From: Gemmiger sp.
GTDB taxonomy: Bacteria; Bacillota; Clostridia; Oscillospirales; Ruminococcaceae
Length of the DNA: 53,552 bases
Assembly (NCBI GenBank): GCA_028710135.1
Contig: JAQUSS010000002.1
Coordinates: 1-53,552 of the forward strand
Direction of reading: 5' to 3'
Shown here: positions 25,004 to 34,404 of the stretch, piece by piece
Layout: every line of letters starts with the position of its first letter
How positions within the stretch are numbered: the stretch's first letter is position 1
The notes under the pieces: model-generated
Told to the model about the DNA's origin: nothing
Seen by the model: only the letters and a program-made list of their open reading frames with translations
Database searches by the model: none
Made by a program: the position numbers and the translations under genes

Positions 25004-26509
25004 TCATCTCACGTAATATAATTCAGAAACAGTATCCAGCACACGGCGGTATTGCCGGGCCAGTGGTGCATAGGCCGTGTGGCGCGCAGCATCCCACGCG
25101 GCCTGTTCCCTGCTTTGCAGGGTTTTGCGTATGGGGGCCTGCGCATCCGGGTACAGCCCTGCCGCGCAGCCCGCTATCACCGCACTGCCTACCAGCGCGG
25201 TATCCCCGGTTTGGGTGGCGGTAGCCTTCACGCCCAGCACGTCGGCCTTAATCTCCAAAAATAACCGGGAGGCCGCACCCCCGCCCACCGCCGTCATCTC
25301 GGCAAAGTGGCTGGCGGGGTAAAGCTGGCGCAGCACCCACAGGTAATACGCATATTCGTAGGCAATCCCCTCCAAAACAGCGCGGTAAAGATGCCCGCGG
25401 GTATGCTTCCAGTTTAACCCGGTAAAGCTGCCGCGCAGCGCGGGGTTGCTTGGCAGTACCCGGCCGCCGAAATGCGGCACAAAGCACAGCCCCTCGGCCC
25501 CCGGCGGCACCGCGCGCGCCTCTGCCTCCAGTGTGGCATAGCTGGCCGGCGGTGTGCCGGTAAATTGATCGCGGAACCAGCGGATGCAAAGCCCGCCGCC
25601 ATTGATGTAGGCCAGCGGATACCACCGGTTTTCCTCGGGGGCACGCATCATCGTGATGGTGCCAAAGCGGGTATCGGGTACAAATTGATTTACCCGCGTG
25701 CAAAGCACCGATGCCGTACCCGCACAGTCCAGCAGGCGGTTTTGCTCAAACAGGCCCGCGCCAAAGATGGAGGCTGCCGTATCGCCCGCCCCCACCGCCA
25801 CCGGGGTACCGGCGGCAAGGCCCGTGGCCTGTGCAAACGCCGCGCTGATGCCCCCGGCCTGCTCTATCGGGGAGGCGATGCGCGCCATTTTGCTACTTTC
25901 CACCCCAAACGCCCCCAGCAGCTCGGGTGACCATTGCTTGGCCAGGTTATCCCCAAAGCCGGAGTATTGCAGGCAGGTATGGTCAAAGGTGGCCGCGGCA
26001 GCGGGCAGTGCGCACATTTTGCCCACCACATACCCGTGCGGCAACACAAATTTGGCAATGCGGCGGTAAACCTCCGGCCGTTCGTTTTTCCACCAAAGGA
26101 TTTTGGGCCCGTGCGTGTAGGTGACCGGCCCACCCGTAATTTGCGTGATGCGGGTACCCGCTTGCTCGCGCATCTGCTTTACATAAGGCTCGCACCGGGT
26201 ATCCAACCAGGAATCGTAGCAGGTAACGGCCTCGCCATCCGCCCCAATGCCCAAAATGCCCGCCATTTGGGAATCTACCCCCACCGCTTGCACCCGGCCT
26301 GCCTGTGCGGCGGGGCTTTGCAGTAGGGTTTTTATCGTGCGCTGCACCGAGCCGTAAATTTCGTCCGGCTCCTGCCAAACGGTGCCGGGCGCAGGCTGAA
26401 TCAGGCGGGAGGCTTCAAACGCCGTGGCTACACAGTGCATTTCGGCATCAAACAGGCCGGCCTTGGTGCCCTGTGTGCCGATATCCACCCCAATCAAATA
26501 TGCTTTCAT
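25004..26509 (-). CDS. FGGY-family carbohydrate kinase, xylulokinase-like
   Basis: A 501-aa sugar kinase of the FGGY family, closest in style to xylulokinase. The N-terminal phosphate loop reads GVDIGTQGTKAGLFD. The catalytic aspartate region is GAGDTAASIFGAG and the C-terminal ATP site is AVGGGAASRLFLEIKADVLG. Length is normal for the family. It lies 30 bp after the isomerase and 14 bp before the Gfo/Idh/MocA gene. The likely job is to phosphorylate the ketose made by the FucI/AraA-like isomerase, giving a sugar phosphate for the DeoC-type aldolase. Confidence 0.9.
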   Translation of the reverse strand: MKAYLIGVDIGTQGTKAGLFDAEMHCVATAFEASRLIQPAPGTVWQEPDEIYGSVQRTIKTLLQSPAAQAGRVQAVGVDSQMAGILGIGADGEAVTCYDSWLDTRCEPYVKQMREQAGTRITQITGGPVTYTHGPKILWWKNERPEVYRRIAKFVLPHGYVVGKMCALPAAAATFDHTCLQYSGFGDNLAKQWSPELLGAFGVESSKMARIASPIEQAGGISAAFAQATGLAAGTPVAVGAGDTAASIFGAGLFEQNRLLDCAGTASVLCTRVNQFVPDTRFGTITMMRAPEENRWYPLAYINGGGLCIRWFRDQFTGTPPASYATLEAEARAVPPGAEGLCFVPHFGGRVLPSNPALRGSFTGLNWKHTRGHLYRAVLEGIAYEYAYYLWVLRQLYPASHFAEMTAVGGGAASRLFLEIKADVLGVKATATQTGDTALVGSAVIAGCAAGLYPDAQAPIRKTLQSREQAAWDAARHTAYAPLARQYRRVLDTVSELYYVR

Positions 26510-26539
26510 GGCACCCCCTTCGGCTTTTTTAGCCCGGGT

Positions 26540-27883
26540 TCATAACACCTCTGTTGCAAACCCGTAAATTTTTGCCATTTGCAACAGCGGTGCCGTTGCA
26601 TCGCCCGCAATTAAGATGGCATGGTGCGAGGATAAGCTTTCCATCACCTGGTGGCCGCTGTTGTTTTGATAGCGCAGCAGCGCCCCGTTGCGGCAATCGG
26701 AGCCGGGGTATTGTTCATAGCCTTCAATCTCCGCCTGAATGATGGTAAGCTTTTGCATATCCGAATGCAGCTTTGCCATGGTTACCGGGCCGGGGCGCAT
26801 ACGGCAATCAATCGCCACCGCGTCATCGCCCACAATTTCCAGCACCTTGGGGCGCAGCATCCACTGGGCGCAAAAGCTTTGCGGCACCATCCCAAAGTAG
26901 CCACAGTGTACGCCCAGCGCGTGGTTATCCGGGTCGTCAATCGCGGGGAACTTCTCAATTTTTTCGTGTTTCAGCGCGGCCATCCCCACCAGGAACGGGT
27001 AGATGTTGGTCATCATCAACGGGCGTTCCAGCGCCGAATGCAGGATGTACTCGCTAATCAGGGTAACGGTATCGCCCTCACACGCCCAAAGGATATGGTC
27101 GTACTCATACATCCAGTTCCAGGCAAGGCAGGGTGTGGTATCACTGTGGAAAGATTCATTCAGGCAGTTGGCACCCACGCCCACCACATTGCCCACGGCA
27201 TCCACCTGCCGCTTAATGGCCATGTATAACTTAACGGCTTTCAGGATGCCGCCGGGCGATACCCCCTGCTGTGGCACGGCGCGGGCCTGCCACAGTGCCG
27301 CGGCAGCCTCGTCCGGTATGGCCCGCGCCTCCTCGTTGAGTGCCCGCCAGCTTCGGTAAAGAATCTTCACGCCGAACGCTGCCTCAATACGCGCGGTACA
27401 CTGTGTTTCCCACCAGTAAAAGCGCTTAAAGATGTTGGCCTGCATCCCCTCCCCCGGCGTATCCTCAAAAATCAGGAAGCAGGCGCCGCTGCGCAGGTAG
27501 CGTTTTGCCGCCATGGCCCGCAGCAGCACGTTGGCCAATTCCACCGTGTAGGGGGTAAGCACCAGCAGCCCCAATTGCTCACGCAGGTACGCCACAATCT
27601 CCCAGTCCCACATTTCCACGGTGCCAAACTCTGAGGTGAGTACCAAGATGGGCAGTTGCAGTTTTTCCATCTCCGCCTTGTGGGCAAACACGGCGCCAAG
27701 CAACTGTGGGAACACCACCGCATCCACCCCGGCCGGCACCGGCGTGCCCAGCACCGCCGCAGGCAAAAACTCTGCCGTGCCCGCGTACCGTTCGCCCAGC
27801 GCCCGCAGCTGTTCGCCCCGCTCCGCATTTTCCCGCTCGTTGGCTTCCGCAAAATACAGGGGCAGCAATCGCGCTTTCATCAT
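26540..27883 (-). CDS. L-fucose/L-arabinose isomerase-like protein
   Basis: A 447-aa member of the FucI/AraA-type aldose-ketose isomerase superfamily, shorter than classical FucI (about 590 residues). Candidate metal or active-site residues lie in LNESFHSD, WACEGDT and GVHCGYFG. Such enzymes need Mn2+ and interconvert aldoses such as L-fucose, D-arabinose or L-arabinose with their ketoses. The two tandem ATG codons at 27883 and 27880 are both possible; AAAGAGG precedes them. Placed directly before an FGGY kinase, it very likely makes that kinase's substrate. The sugar is unknown. Confidence 0.8.
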   Translation of the reverse strand: MMKARLLPLYFAEANERENAERGEQLRALGERYAGTAEFLPAAVLGTPVPAGVDAVVFPQLLGAVFAHKAEMEKLQLPILVLTSEFGTVEMWDWEIVAYLREQLGLLVLTPYTVELANVLLRAMAAKRYLRSGACFLIFEDTPGEGMQANIFKRFYWWETQCTARIEAAFGVKILYRSWRALNEEARAIPDEAAAALWQARAVPQQGVSPGGILKAVKLYMAIKRQVDAVGNVVGVGANCLNESFHSDTTPCLAWNWMYEYDHILWACEGDTVTLISEYILHSALERPLMMTNIYPFLVGMAALKHEKIEKFPAIDDPDNHALGVHCGYFGMVPQSFCAQWMLRPKVLEIVGDDAVAIDCRMRPGPVTMAKLHSDMQKLTIIQAEIEGYEQYPGSDCRNGALLRYQNNSGHQVMESLSSHHAILIAGDATAPLLQMAKIYGFATEVL

Positions 27884-27916
27884 ATCTTTCGCCTCTTTAT
27901 CTCTTTCTATTTGCCG

Positions 27917-28633
27917 TTACCAGGGCATCAAATCTCCCTGGTAGGTCATATACTCCCACGTCGGAGGGATTTCGGCCGCACGGTTGACGATATCCCAAAT
28001 GCCGTCCGCACTCTCCTGCGGTTGGATGGCGGTGGTGGATTCTGCCGCCGTGATGCCCCCCAGCTTGGTTTTCATCCAGCCCGGATGGATGGCAAACACC
28101 CGCACGCCCTGCTGGTAGAACTCGTTCGATAGCACCCGCGCGCTCATGTTGGCCGCCGCCTTGGACATATCGTAGAGGTACATATTGGGGCGGCGGCAGT
28201 TGTTGATGCTGCCTGCCTCGGAGGTTACCAGCACAATCACGGTTCCCTTGCCCAGCAGCGGCGCGGCCTCCTTCACAACGCGTATGCCGCCCAGGGCGTT
28301 CACCTCAAACATCTTCATGCCGCCATCGATATCGGTATCGGCAATGCCCACGCGGTCCTCCTCCTCAAACATACCCGCCACGCTATAGAGGTAATCGATC
28401 TGTTTGCCCGCCGCCAGGGCCGGGGCCAGCGCCGCCTTGATTTGCTGGGTATTGCAGACATCACAGTCGCTCAGATGGAAGGTATCGGGGTATTGCTTGG
28501 CCAGCTGGCGGGTTTGGTCAATGCTATCGCGCTCTAAGCCGTATACTTCATCGCCCATCTCCAAGTGTTTTTTTGCAAGGCAGAAGGCAAGGCCCTGCCC
28601 CACACCCGTAATAACTGCGGTTTTGTTCATCAT
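27917..28633 (-). CDS. Short-chain dehydrogenase/reductase (system 2)
   Basis: A 238-aa classical SDR oxidoreductase. The cofactor loop is TGVGQGLA and the catalytic pair sits in YDMSK. The usual NAG motif is YSVAG here. The start lies one base after the preceding CoA-disulfide reductase stop codon with AAAGGAG upstream, so translation is probably coupled. Its opening and HPGWMKTKLGG block resemble the SDR at 47195 in system 3, so related reactions may occur in both systems. Substrate unknown. Confidence 0.88.
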   Translation of the reverse strand: MMNKTAVITGVGQGLAFCLAKKHLEMGDEVYGLERDSIDQTRQLAKQYPDTFHLSDCDVCNTQQIKAALAPALAAGKQIDYLYSVAGMFEEEDRVGIADTDIDGGMKMFEVNALGGIRVVKEAAPLLGKGTVIVLVTSEAGSINNCRRPNMYLYDMSKAAANMSARVLSNEFYQQGVRVFAIHPGWMKTKLGGITAAESTTAIQPQESADGIWDIVNRAAEIPPTWEYMTYQGDLMPW

Positions 28634-30310
28634 TCATTTCTCCTTTTTATTCTGTTCTTGTTGTGTCATGGCACCGCAGGGTGCGGTGTGCAGGCCGGAA
28701 AGGTCTTGCTCCTTCATCACCGAGGCATACAGCCGGTAGCCGCCTGCCAGGTTGTGGCAGGTAAAGCCGTTTTGCGCCAGTATGCGGCAGGCAATGTAGC
28801 TGCGCAGCCCGCTTTGGCAGTTTACGTAGAGGGGTTTGGCGGCATCCAGCTCCCCCAGGCGGCCACGAAGTTCATCCAGCGGCAGGTTTACCGCGCCCTC
28901 GATGTGGCCGCGGGCATACTCCCCGGCGGTGCGCACATCCAGCAGGGCAACATCGCCCCGCGCCTGCAAGCCCGGTACATCGTGCCAGTGATACTGGTGG
29001 ACGGTTCCATCCAGCAGGTTGCCAATCATAAAGCCCGCCATATTGACAGGGTCCTTTGCGGAGGAGAAGGGCGGTGCATAGGCAAGCTCCAGCTCTGCAA
29101 GGGCGGCGGCGTTCAGCCCGGCGCGAATTGCCGTGGCCAGCACATCGATGCGTTTATCTACGCCTGCCCCGCCCACCGCCTGTGCGCCAAGGATTTTGCC
29201 ATCCTGTTTGGCAAACAGCACCTTAAGGCTCATAAAATCGGCACCCGGGTAGTACCCCGCGTGGGAGGGTGACCATAGAAAGACCTTATCGTACCCAATG
29301 CCCGCGCGCTGTGCCGCGGCCTCGTTCAGGCCGGTGCAGGCCGCCGTTGTGCCAAACGTGCGGAAAATACAGCTCCCCTGGCTGCCCACATAGCGGGTGG
29401 GGTGCCCGCAGATGTTATCGGCCGCAATGCGCCCTTGGCGGTTGGCCGGCCCGGCCAGCGGCACAAAGGCATCGGCCCCGGTCAACAAATCTTGCACCTG
29501 CACGGCATCCCCCACCGCATAGATGGCGGGGTCGGCGGTGCGCATATGCTCGTCCACCACGATGGTTCCGCGCACGCCCAGCGCAAGGCCCGCCTGCGCT
29601 GCCAGCTCGCTCTCCGGCTTGACCCCGGCGCACAGCAGCACAAGGTCGGCATTCAGCTCCCCAACCGATTGGATGCGGCGGCCAGTTTCCAGGTGTACCC
29701 CGTTGCGCAGCAGGCAGTGGGTAAGCTCGCAGGCCACATCCGCGTCCAGCATGGGTGCCACGTGCGCGGCGGCCTCCACCACGGTCACCGCCAGGCCGGC
29801 GCGGTGCAGGTTTTCGGCCATCTCCAGCCCGATTGCCCCGCCACCCACGATGGCCGCCGTTTTCGGCTGGTTTTCCCGGATAAACGCCTCAATACGGCAG
29901 GCATCCTCCAGCGTGCGCAGTGTAACCACCTGCGGGGCATCCAGCCCCTCTACCGGGGGCAGGGCCGGTTTGGCGCCGGGGGCAAGAAGCAGCGTATCGT
30001 AATGTTCCTCGTAGCTGGTGCCAGCTGCGGTGCGCACCCGCACCGTTTTGCCGGCACGGTCAATCGCCACTGCCTCATGCCCCACCCGCACATCCACGGC
30101 AAACCGGGTGCGGAAGCTTTCGGGCGTTTGCAGGGTCAGCGCCTCGCGCTCGGTAATTTCGCCGCCGATATAGTAGGGCAGGCCGCAGTTTGCGTAGGAG
30201 ATGTAGCCGCCGCGCTCCAGCAGCACAATTTCCATCTTTTCATCCAGGCGGCGCAACCGCGCAGCCGCCGATGCACCACCGGCCACGCCCCCCACGATAA
30301 GCGTTTTCAT
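28634..30310 (-). CDS. CoA-disulfide reductase fused to a rhodanese domain
   Basis: A 558-aa flavoprotein. The N-terminal part is a pyridine nucleotide-disulfide oxidoreductase with FAD loop GGVAGGASAAARLRRL and the single active cysteine C42 in SYANCGLPYY, as in CoA-disulfide and CoA-persulfide reductases. The NAD(P) loop is VGGGAIGLEMA. The C-terminal 90 residues form a rhodanese domain with persulfide-accepting C498 in YVNCQSGLRS. Such fusions reduce CoA-disulfide, polysulfide or persulfide. The start overlaps the C_GCAxxG_C_C gene by 4 bp. A thiol/persulfide enzyme within a sugar operon is unusual and may reflect the substrate's chemistry. Confidence 0.92.
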   Translation of the reverse strand: MKTLIVGGVAGGASAAARLRRLDEKMEIVLLERGGYISYANCGLPYYIGGEITEREALTLQTPESFRTRFAVDVRVGHEAVAIDRAGKTVRVRTAAGTSYEEHYDTLLLAPGAKPALPPVEGLDAPQVVTLRTLEDACRIEAFIRENQPKTAAIVGGGAIGLEMAENLHRAGLAVTVVEAAAHVAPMLDADVACELTHCLLRNGVHLETGRRIQSVGELNADLVLLCAGVKPESELAAQAGLALGVRGTIVVDEHMRTADPAIYAVGDAVQVQDLLTGADAFVPLAGPANRQGRIAADNICGHPTRYVGSQGSCIFRTFGTTAACTGLNEAAAQRAGIGYDKVFLWSPSHAGYYPGADFMSLKVLFAKQDGKILGAQAVGGAGVDKRIDVLATAIRAGLNAAALAELELAYAPPFSSAKDPVNMAGFMIGNLLDGTVHQYHWHDVPGLQARGDVALLDVRTAGEYARGHIEGAVNLPLDELRGRLGELDAAKPLYVNCQSGLRSYIACRILAQNGFTCHNLAGGYRLYASVMKEQDLSGLHTAPCGAMTQQEQNKKEK

Positions 30311-30774
30311 TTGGCATCCTCCGGCGGGTTTTCACGCAGCATCCGGGCTGCAATCTCTGCGCCGCAGCGGATATATTGGGGGCAAAGCTTGCTAAAAAGC
30401 TCGTTATCCAGCACATAGGCCAGCCCCTCCGGCGTGTTGGTGTCGGCCCCCAGCAGTTCCTTACAGGTCAGCTTGCCATCGTTTTGGGCGCGGAACTCCT
30501 CAAAAAAGCGCTGCGCCATCTCGTAGCTTTTGGGGGTAGCCTGGGCATCATCCGGCAGTATTTTTCCGTACTTCATGCCAATCAGCATCACCGCGCCGGT
30601 TACGGCGCCGCAGGTTTCGGTCAAGTGGCCAATGCCGCTGCCAAAGGCACCCGCAAACCGCAGTGCCGTCACGCGGTCAATACCAAATTCCTCGCACAGG
30701 GAGCTTACCACTGCCTGCGAGCAGTTAAACCCTTCACGGTGGCAGGCCACCGCACGTTCTCCATAGATACTCAT
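30307..30774 (-). CDS. C_GCAxxG_C_C family protein
   Basis: A 155-aa cysteine-rich protein of the C_GCAxxG_C_C family, which is thought to bind a cofactor or act in redox reactions but has no firm function. Conserved features are FNCSQAV (C18), C27, and ETCGAVTGA (C55) with a Gly-rich stretch between. AAGGAGG precedes the start. It is translationally coupled (4-bp overlap) to the CoA-disulfide reductase/rhodanese gene, so the two are likely functional partners in electron or sulfur transfer. Confidence 0.85.
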   Translation of the reverse strand: MSIYGERAVACHREGFNCSQAVVSSLCEEFGIDRVTALRFAGAFGSGIGHLTETCGAVTGAVMLIGMKYGKILPDDAQATPKSYEMAQRFFEEFRAQNDGKLTCKELLGADTNTPEGLAYVLDNELFSKLCPQYIRCGAEIAARMLRENPPEDAK

Positions 30775-30795
30775 TGTATTGTTACATCCTCCTTA

Positions 30796-30837
30796 AAAAG
30801 GCCGGGCACGGGGAGCGTGTGCTCACGCGGCCCGGCA
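30796..30837 (-). terminator. Intercistronic hairpin after lipoprotein 2
   Basis: On the minus strand GCCGGGC pairs with GCCCGGC across a structured 23-nt loop and is followed by TTTTT, between the lipoprotein gene and the C_GCAxxG_C_C gene. It splits the operon into a transport part and a catabolic part and may reduce expression of the latter. Confidence 0.65.
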
Positions 30838-30892
30838 CATCACTGCATCGAACGGTTTCTAATTAAGTTAAGCCGGTTTGGGGGCGGGTAGG

Positions 30893-32428
30893 TCAGTGCC
30901 CGGCATCCCACTTGGTAATAAACTCGTCCAGTTGGCGCTGAATCTCGGCCTTTACCTTCTCGTTATCGGCGGCCTCCAACTGCTTGTTAATTTCCTCCAT
31001 ACCGGCCACGGGGTCGGTCATCCCCAGCACCAGCGGGGTATAATACTGCGACATAATGTTTTGGATGGCCGAATACTCGCTCTTAATGCTATCGGTATCC
31101 ATAAAGAAGGAGCGGTATTTGTTTTCCTTCACCGAATTTTTAAGGGATTCTACCGCCTTACCGTAGGAATCGGGCAGGCCGGTGGGCAGGCGGGTCAGCT
31201 CGTTGGTGCGGAACCCCCACCCGCAGGAATCCAGCGGGAATACATCCGGGTTCAGGGCTTCAACCGTTCCATCCTCCAAAATATTGCTGTGTACGCCGGG
31301 GATGCCATAGACAAACAAATCATAGTAGCGCGGGTCGGTGCGCAGTTTTTCCAGCAGCATCAGGGCGCGCTCGGGGTTTTTGGCGCTGGTGGGGATGGCC
31401 ATGCCGTCCTGCATGGCAGATTGAATTTCCACATGGTTGGTCATCTCGTACCACTGGAAGTCCCACTCGGGGCGCAGGATGCACAGGTCCCGCCACCAAT
31501 CCACGTTATGGATTTGCGAGGCACTTTTGCCGGTTTCCTGCATGGTGCTATCCTGGTTGGCCAGTGCATCGGCCGGCCAAAAGCCCTTCTCCGCCCAGCG
31601 GTCATACATGGCAAGGTCCTGCTGGAATTCGGGGTATTCCGTCACAAAGAAAACCGTGGGGTGTTCTTGGCTGGGGTCAATCCAGTACGGGCTGCCGGTG
31701 CTGCCCGTCAGCGGGTAATAGCCGCGGCTTAAGGCCACAACGTCATCCTGCTGTTTGCCATCGGCGTACACGCCGCTGGGCTGCATATTCGGCTCGTTTG
31801 CTTTGATGGCATCCATATACGCCTCATACCCGGCCCAATCGGTGATGGGGTCAACGCCGTACTTTTGCATCAGGTCGCCGCGCGCGGCGATACCCCACGC
31901 GCTGTAGGTATCCTTGCCGGAGGGGATGGCGTATACGTGCTCCCCCACGGTGGCCTGGAACTTTGCCGCATCGGTAATTTGCGCCCAGGTCTTGGGTGCA
32001 TACTGGGGGCCAAGCTCCTCCAGCGGCAGGAAGGCACCCTTGCGGGCTTCCTGGTAATAATTTGTCCAGGTAGCGGTGTAGATTAAATCCACCGGGTCGC
32101 CCGAGGAGAGCAGCAGCGGATACTGGGTAAGGTAATCGGCAAAGCCCAGCCAGTTAACCTCCAGCGTTGCGTTTAGCTCCTCCTTGAGCAGCTTGTTGAA
32201 CTCGACCAGCATATCGGGGAAGCCGACCGGTTCGCCGCCAATCACATACATAACCAGCGTCGCCTCCTCAAGCGCGCCGGGTGCGGAGGACGCCTCCCCC
32301 GCCGTGCTGCCCGCCGGGGCAGCGGAGGATACCGAGCTGGGCGCGCCGCCGGCGCAGCCGCACAGCAGCGATACCACCAGCGCCAGTGCCAGCAGCAGGG
32401 AAATTGCGGTGTGTGTGTTCCTTTTCAT
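30893..32428 (-). CDS. Extracellular solute-binding lipoprotein (system 2)
   Basis: A 511-aa sugar-type ABC binding lipoprotein. The lipobox is LLCGC with Cys25 as the acylated residue, then a Ser/Ala-rich linker. ATG 32428 follows AAAAGGAG; the longer frame from 32461 adds residues in front of a normal signal sequence and is rejected. Unlike systems 1 and 3, the binding protein comes after its two permeases. It should supply the system 2 oligosaccharide or glycoside to the permeases at 33386-34366 and 32465-33370. Confidence 0.9.
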   Translation of the reverse strand: MKRNTHTAISLLLALALVVSLLCGCAGGAPSSVSSAAPAGSTAGEASSAPGALEEATLVMYVIGGEPVGFPDMLVEFNKLLKEELNATLEVNWLGFADYLTQYPLLLSSGDPVDLIYTATWTNYYQEARKGAFLPLEELGPQYAPKTWAQITDAAKFQATVGEHVYAIPSGKDTYSAWGIAARGDLMQKYGVDPITDWAGYEAYMDAIKANEPNMQPSGVYADGKQQDDVVALSRGYYPLTGSTGSPYWIDPSQEHPTVFFVTEYPEFQQDLAMYDRWAEKGFWPADALANQDSTMQETGKSASQIHNVDWWRDLCILRPEWDFQWYEMTNHVEIQSAMQDGMAIPTSAKNPERALMLLEKLRTDPRYYDLFVYGIPGVHSNILEDGTVEALNPDVFPLDSCGWGFRTNELTRLPTGLPDSYGKAVESLKNSVKENKYRSFFMDTDSIKSEYSAIQNIMSQYYTPLVLGMTDPVAGMEEINKQLEAADNEKVKAEIQRQLDEFITKWDAGH

Positions 32429-32464
32429 CGTTACAACTCCTTTTTTTGATTTTATTGTCACAGG

Positions 32465-33370
32465 TCAGCCTTTTACAGCGCCTATGGTTACACCTTTTAC
32501 AAAGTATTTTTGCACAAACGGGTACACGAGGATGGCCGGGCCTGTTGCCACCACCGCCATTGCCATGCGCAGCGTTTGCGAGGGCATATTCATCACGCTG
32601 ACGTTGGCCACGCTGGAAAGCTGCGCCATCATCTGCGTGCTGGAAATCATATCGTACAGCATATATTGCAGGGGCCACATAGACCGTTTGGAGATGTACA
32701 GCATCGCATTGTACCAGTCGTTCCAGTAGTTCAGTGCGATAAATAACCCAATGGTAACCAGCCCCGCCTTGGCCAGCGGCAGCGCAATCTGGAAAAATAT
32801 CCGGTACTCGCTTGCACCATCCAGCTTGGCCGATTCAATCAGTGAGATGGGAACGGCCTTCATGAAGCTGCGCATAATAAGCAGATAAAATACATCGATC
32901 AGCGTCGGGAAAATTAGCGAAGCATAGCTGTTTTTTAGTTGCAGGTAGCGGATGATGAAGATGTAGGTACACACCATGCCGCCGTTGAAAAGTGTGGTAA
33001 AGTAGAAGAAGAAAGAAATTTGGTTGCGGTATTTAAAATCCGGCCGGCTAAGTACATAGGCGGTCATGGCGGTAACCAGCAGCCCCAGCACCGTGCCCAC
33101 CACCGTGACGAAGATGGACACGCCGTAGGCTTGCACAACGGCATCCGGGAAGCGGAAAATCATCTTGTACGCTTCCAGAGAGAACTCCTGCGGGAAAAGG
33201 CTGAACCCATTGCGGGTGATTGCGGTTTCCGAGCTGAAGGAGGCCGAAACAATCAGCAAAAACGGCACCAGGCAGAAAAAGCCAATCAGCAGCAGAAACA
33301 AGTACCCCAGCACCTGGAACAGTTTCATAGAATTGCTGGCGCGTATGCGGTTGGGGTGTTTTTTTGACAT
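32465..33370 (-). CDS. ABC sugar permease, YtcP/LplC type (system 2)
   Basis: A 301-aa permease with about six membrane helices. The EAA loop reads ESAKLDGASEYRIFFQIALP and the C-terminus is the typical VTIGAVKG. It starts 15 bp after its partner permease, with GGGAGG upstream. The two subunits form the channel for the lipoprotein encoded next. Confidence 0.92.
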   Translation of the reverse strand: MSKKHPNRIRASNSMKLFQVLGYLFLLLIGFFCLVPFLLIVSASFSSETAITRNGFSLFPQEFSLEAYKMIFRFPDAVVQAYGVSIFVTVVGTVLGLLVTAMTAYVLSRPDFKYRNQISFFFYFTTLFNGGMVCTYIFIIRYLQLKNSYASLIFPTLIDVFYLLIMRSFMKAVPISLIESAKLDGASEYRIFFQIALPLAKAGLVTIGLFIALNYWNDWYNAMLYISKRSMWPLQYMLYDMISSTQMMAQLSSVANVSVMNMPSQTLRMAMAVVATGPAILVYPFVQKYFVKGVTIGAVKG

Positions 33371-33385
33371 CTGTGTTCCCTCCCT

Positions 33386-34366
33386 TTAAAAGAGCGCGTA
33401 GTCGCTGTCAATTTTTTTCACCAACGCGTTCACACCCACGATGATGATGAAGCATAGCACCGATTGGTACAGTGTGGCGGCCATCGTCATGCCGATGTCC
33501 CCGCCGGATGCCAGCGAGCGGAACACAAAGGTATCAATCACATCGGTTGCATCGTACAACTGCCCGTTGCGGCCCACAATCTGGTAGAACATCTGGAAAT
33601 CCCCGCGAAGGATACGGCCCACGTTGAGCAGTACAATGGTGATGACCGTTGGCTTGATGGAGGGCAGCGTGATACGCCAGATTTTCTGCCAGACGTTGGC
33701 ACCATCGATATCGGCGGCCTCGTAGCATTCACTGTCGATGCCTGTGATTGCCGCAATGTACACCACCGAGTTATACCCCACCCATTTCCAGGAGTTGAAA
33801 ATCATGATGATGAAAAACCACGCGCTGGGCATCGCATAGAGGTTGATGGGGTCGTGCCCCAGCGCCACCAGAAAGTGGTTGAGCACGCCGTTATCCACAT
33901 TGAAAATGTTGTAGACAAAGGCACCCACCAAAATCCACGAAACAAAGTAGGGCAGGAAGGAAACCGACTGGATGATTTTTTTAAAGCGCCGGCCCCAAAT
34001 TTCGTTCAGCACAACGGCCAAAACCAGGGAAAGTAGCTGCGAGGTGATAAGATTGGCCGCGTTGTACACAATGGTGTTTACGGTTACCCGCAGCCCCGTG
34101 CCGGAAAGAAAGAAAAATTTAAAATTTTGCAGGCCAACCCAGGGGCTGCCCACAATGCCAAGGTCATACCGGTAATCCTTGAAGGCCAGCACAATCCCCC
34201 CAAGCGGGATGTATTTGAAGAGCAAAACCAGAAGTAGCGCCGGCAGCAACATCAAAAAAAGGCTCCGGTTCTTTTTCATTTCGCTCCATAGCGGATGCTT
34301 TTTGCCAGCCAATGCCCCTGTGGCACCGGTGGGCGTCAGCGCATTCTGTGCGTTCTGTTTTTTCAT
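33386..34366 (-). CDS. ABC sugar permease, LplB type (system 2)
   Basis: A 326-aa permease with about six membrane helices. The EAA loop is EAADIDGANVWQKIWRITLP. I chose ATG 34366 because GAGGAGG precedes it; the open frame extends to 34417, but that part overlaps the end of the aminotransferase gene. It is the first transport gene of the operon and no ATPase gene accompanies it. Confidence 0.92.
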   Translation of the reverse strand: MKKQNAQNALTPTGATGALAGKKHPLWSEMKKNRSLFLMLLPALLLVLLFKYIPLGGIVLAFKDYRYDLGIVGSPWVGLQNFKFFFLSGTGLRVTVNTIVYNAANLITSQLLSLVLAVVLNEIWGRRFKKIIQSVSFLPYFVSWILVGAFVYNIFNVDNGVLNHFLVALGHDPINLYAMPSAWFFIIMIFNSWKWVGYNSVVYIAAITGIDSECYEAADIDGANVWQKIWRITLPSIKPTVITIVLLNVGRILRGDFQMFYQIVGRNGQLYDATDVIDTFVFRSLASGGDIGMTMAATLYQSVLCFIIIVGVNALVKKIDSDYALF

Positions 34367-34404
34367 GGCAATACCTCCTCCATCTTGAACACGGCGCCGG
34401 GGGG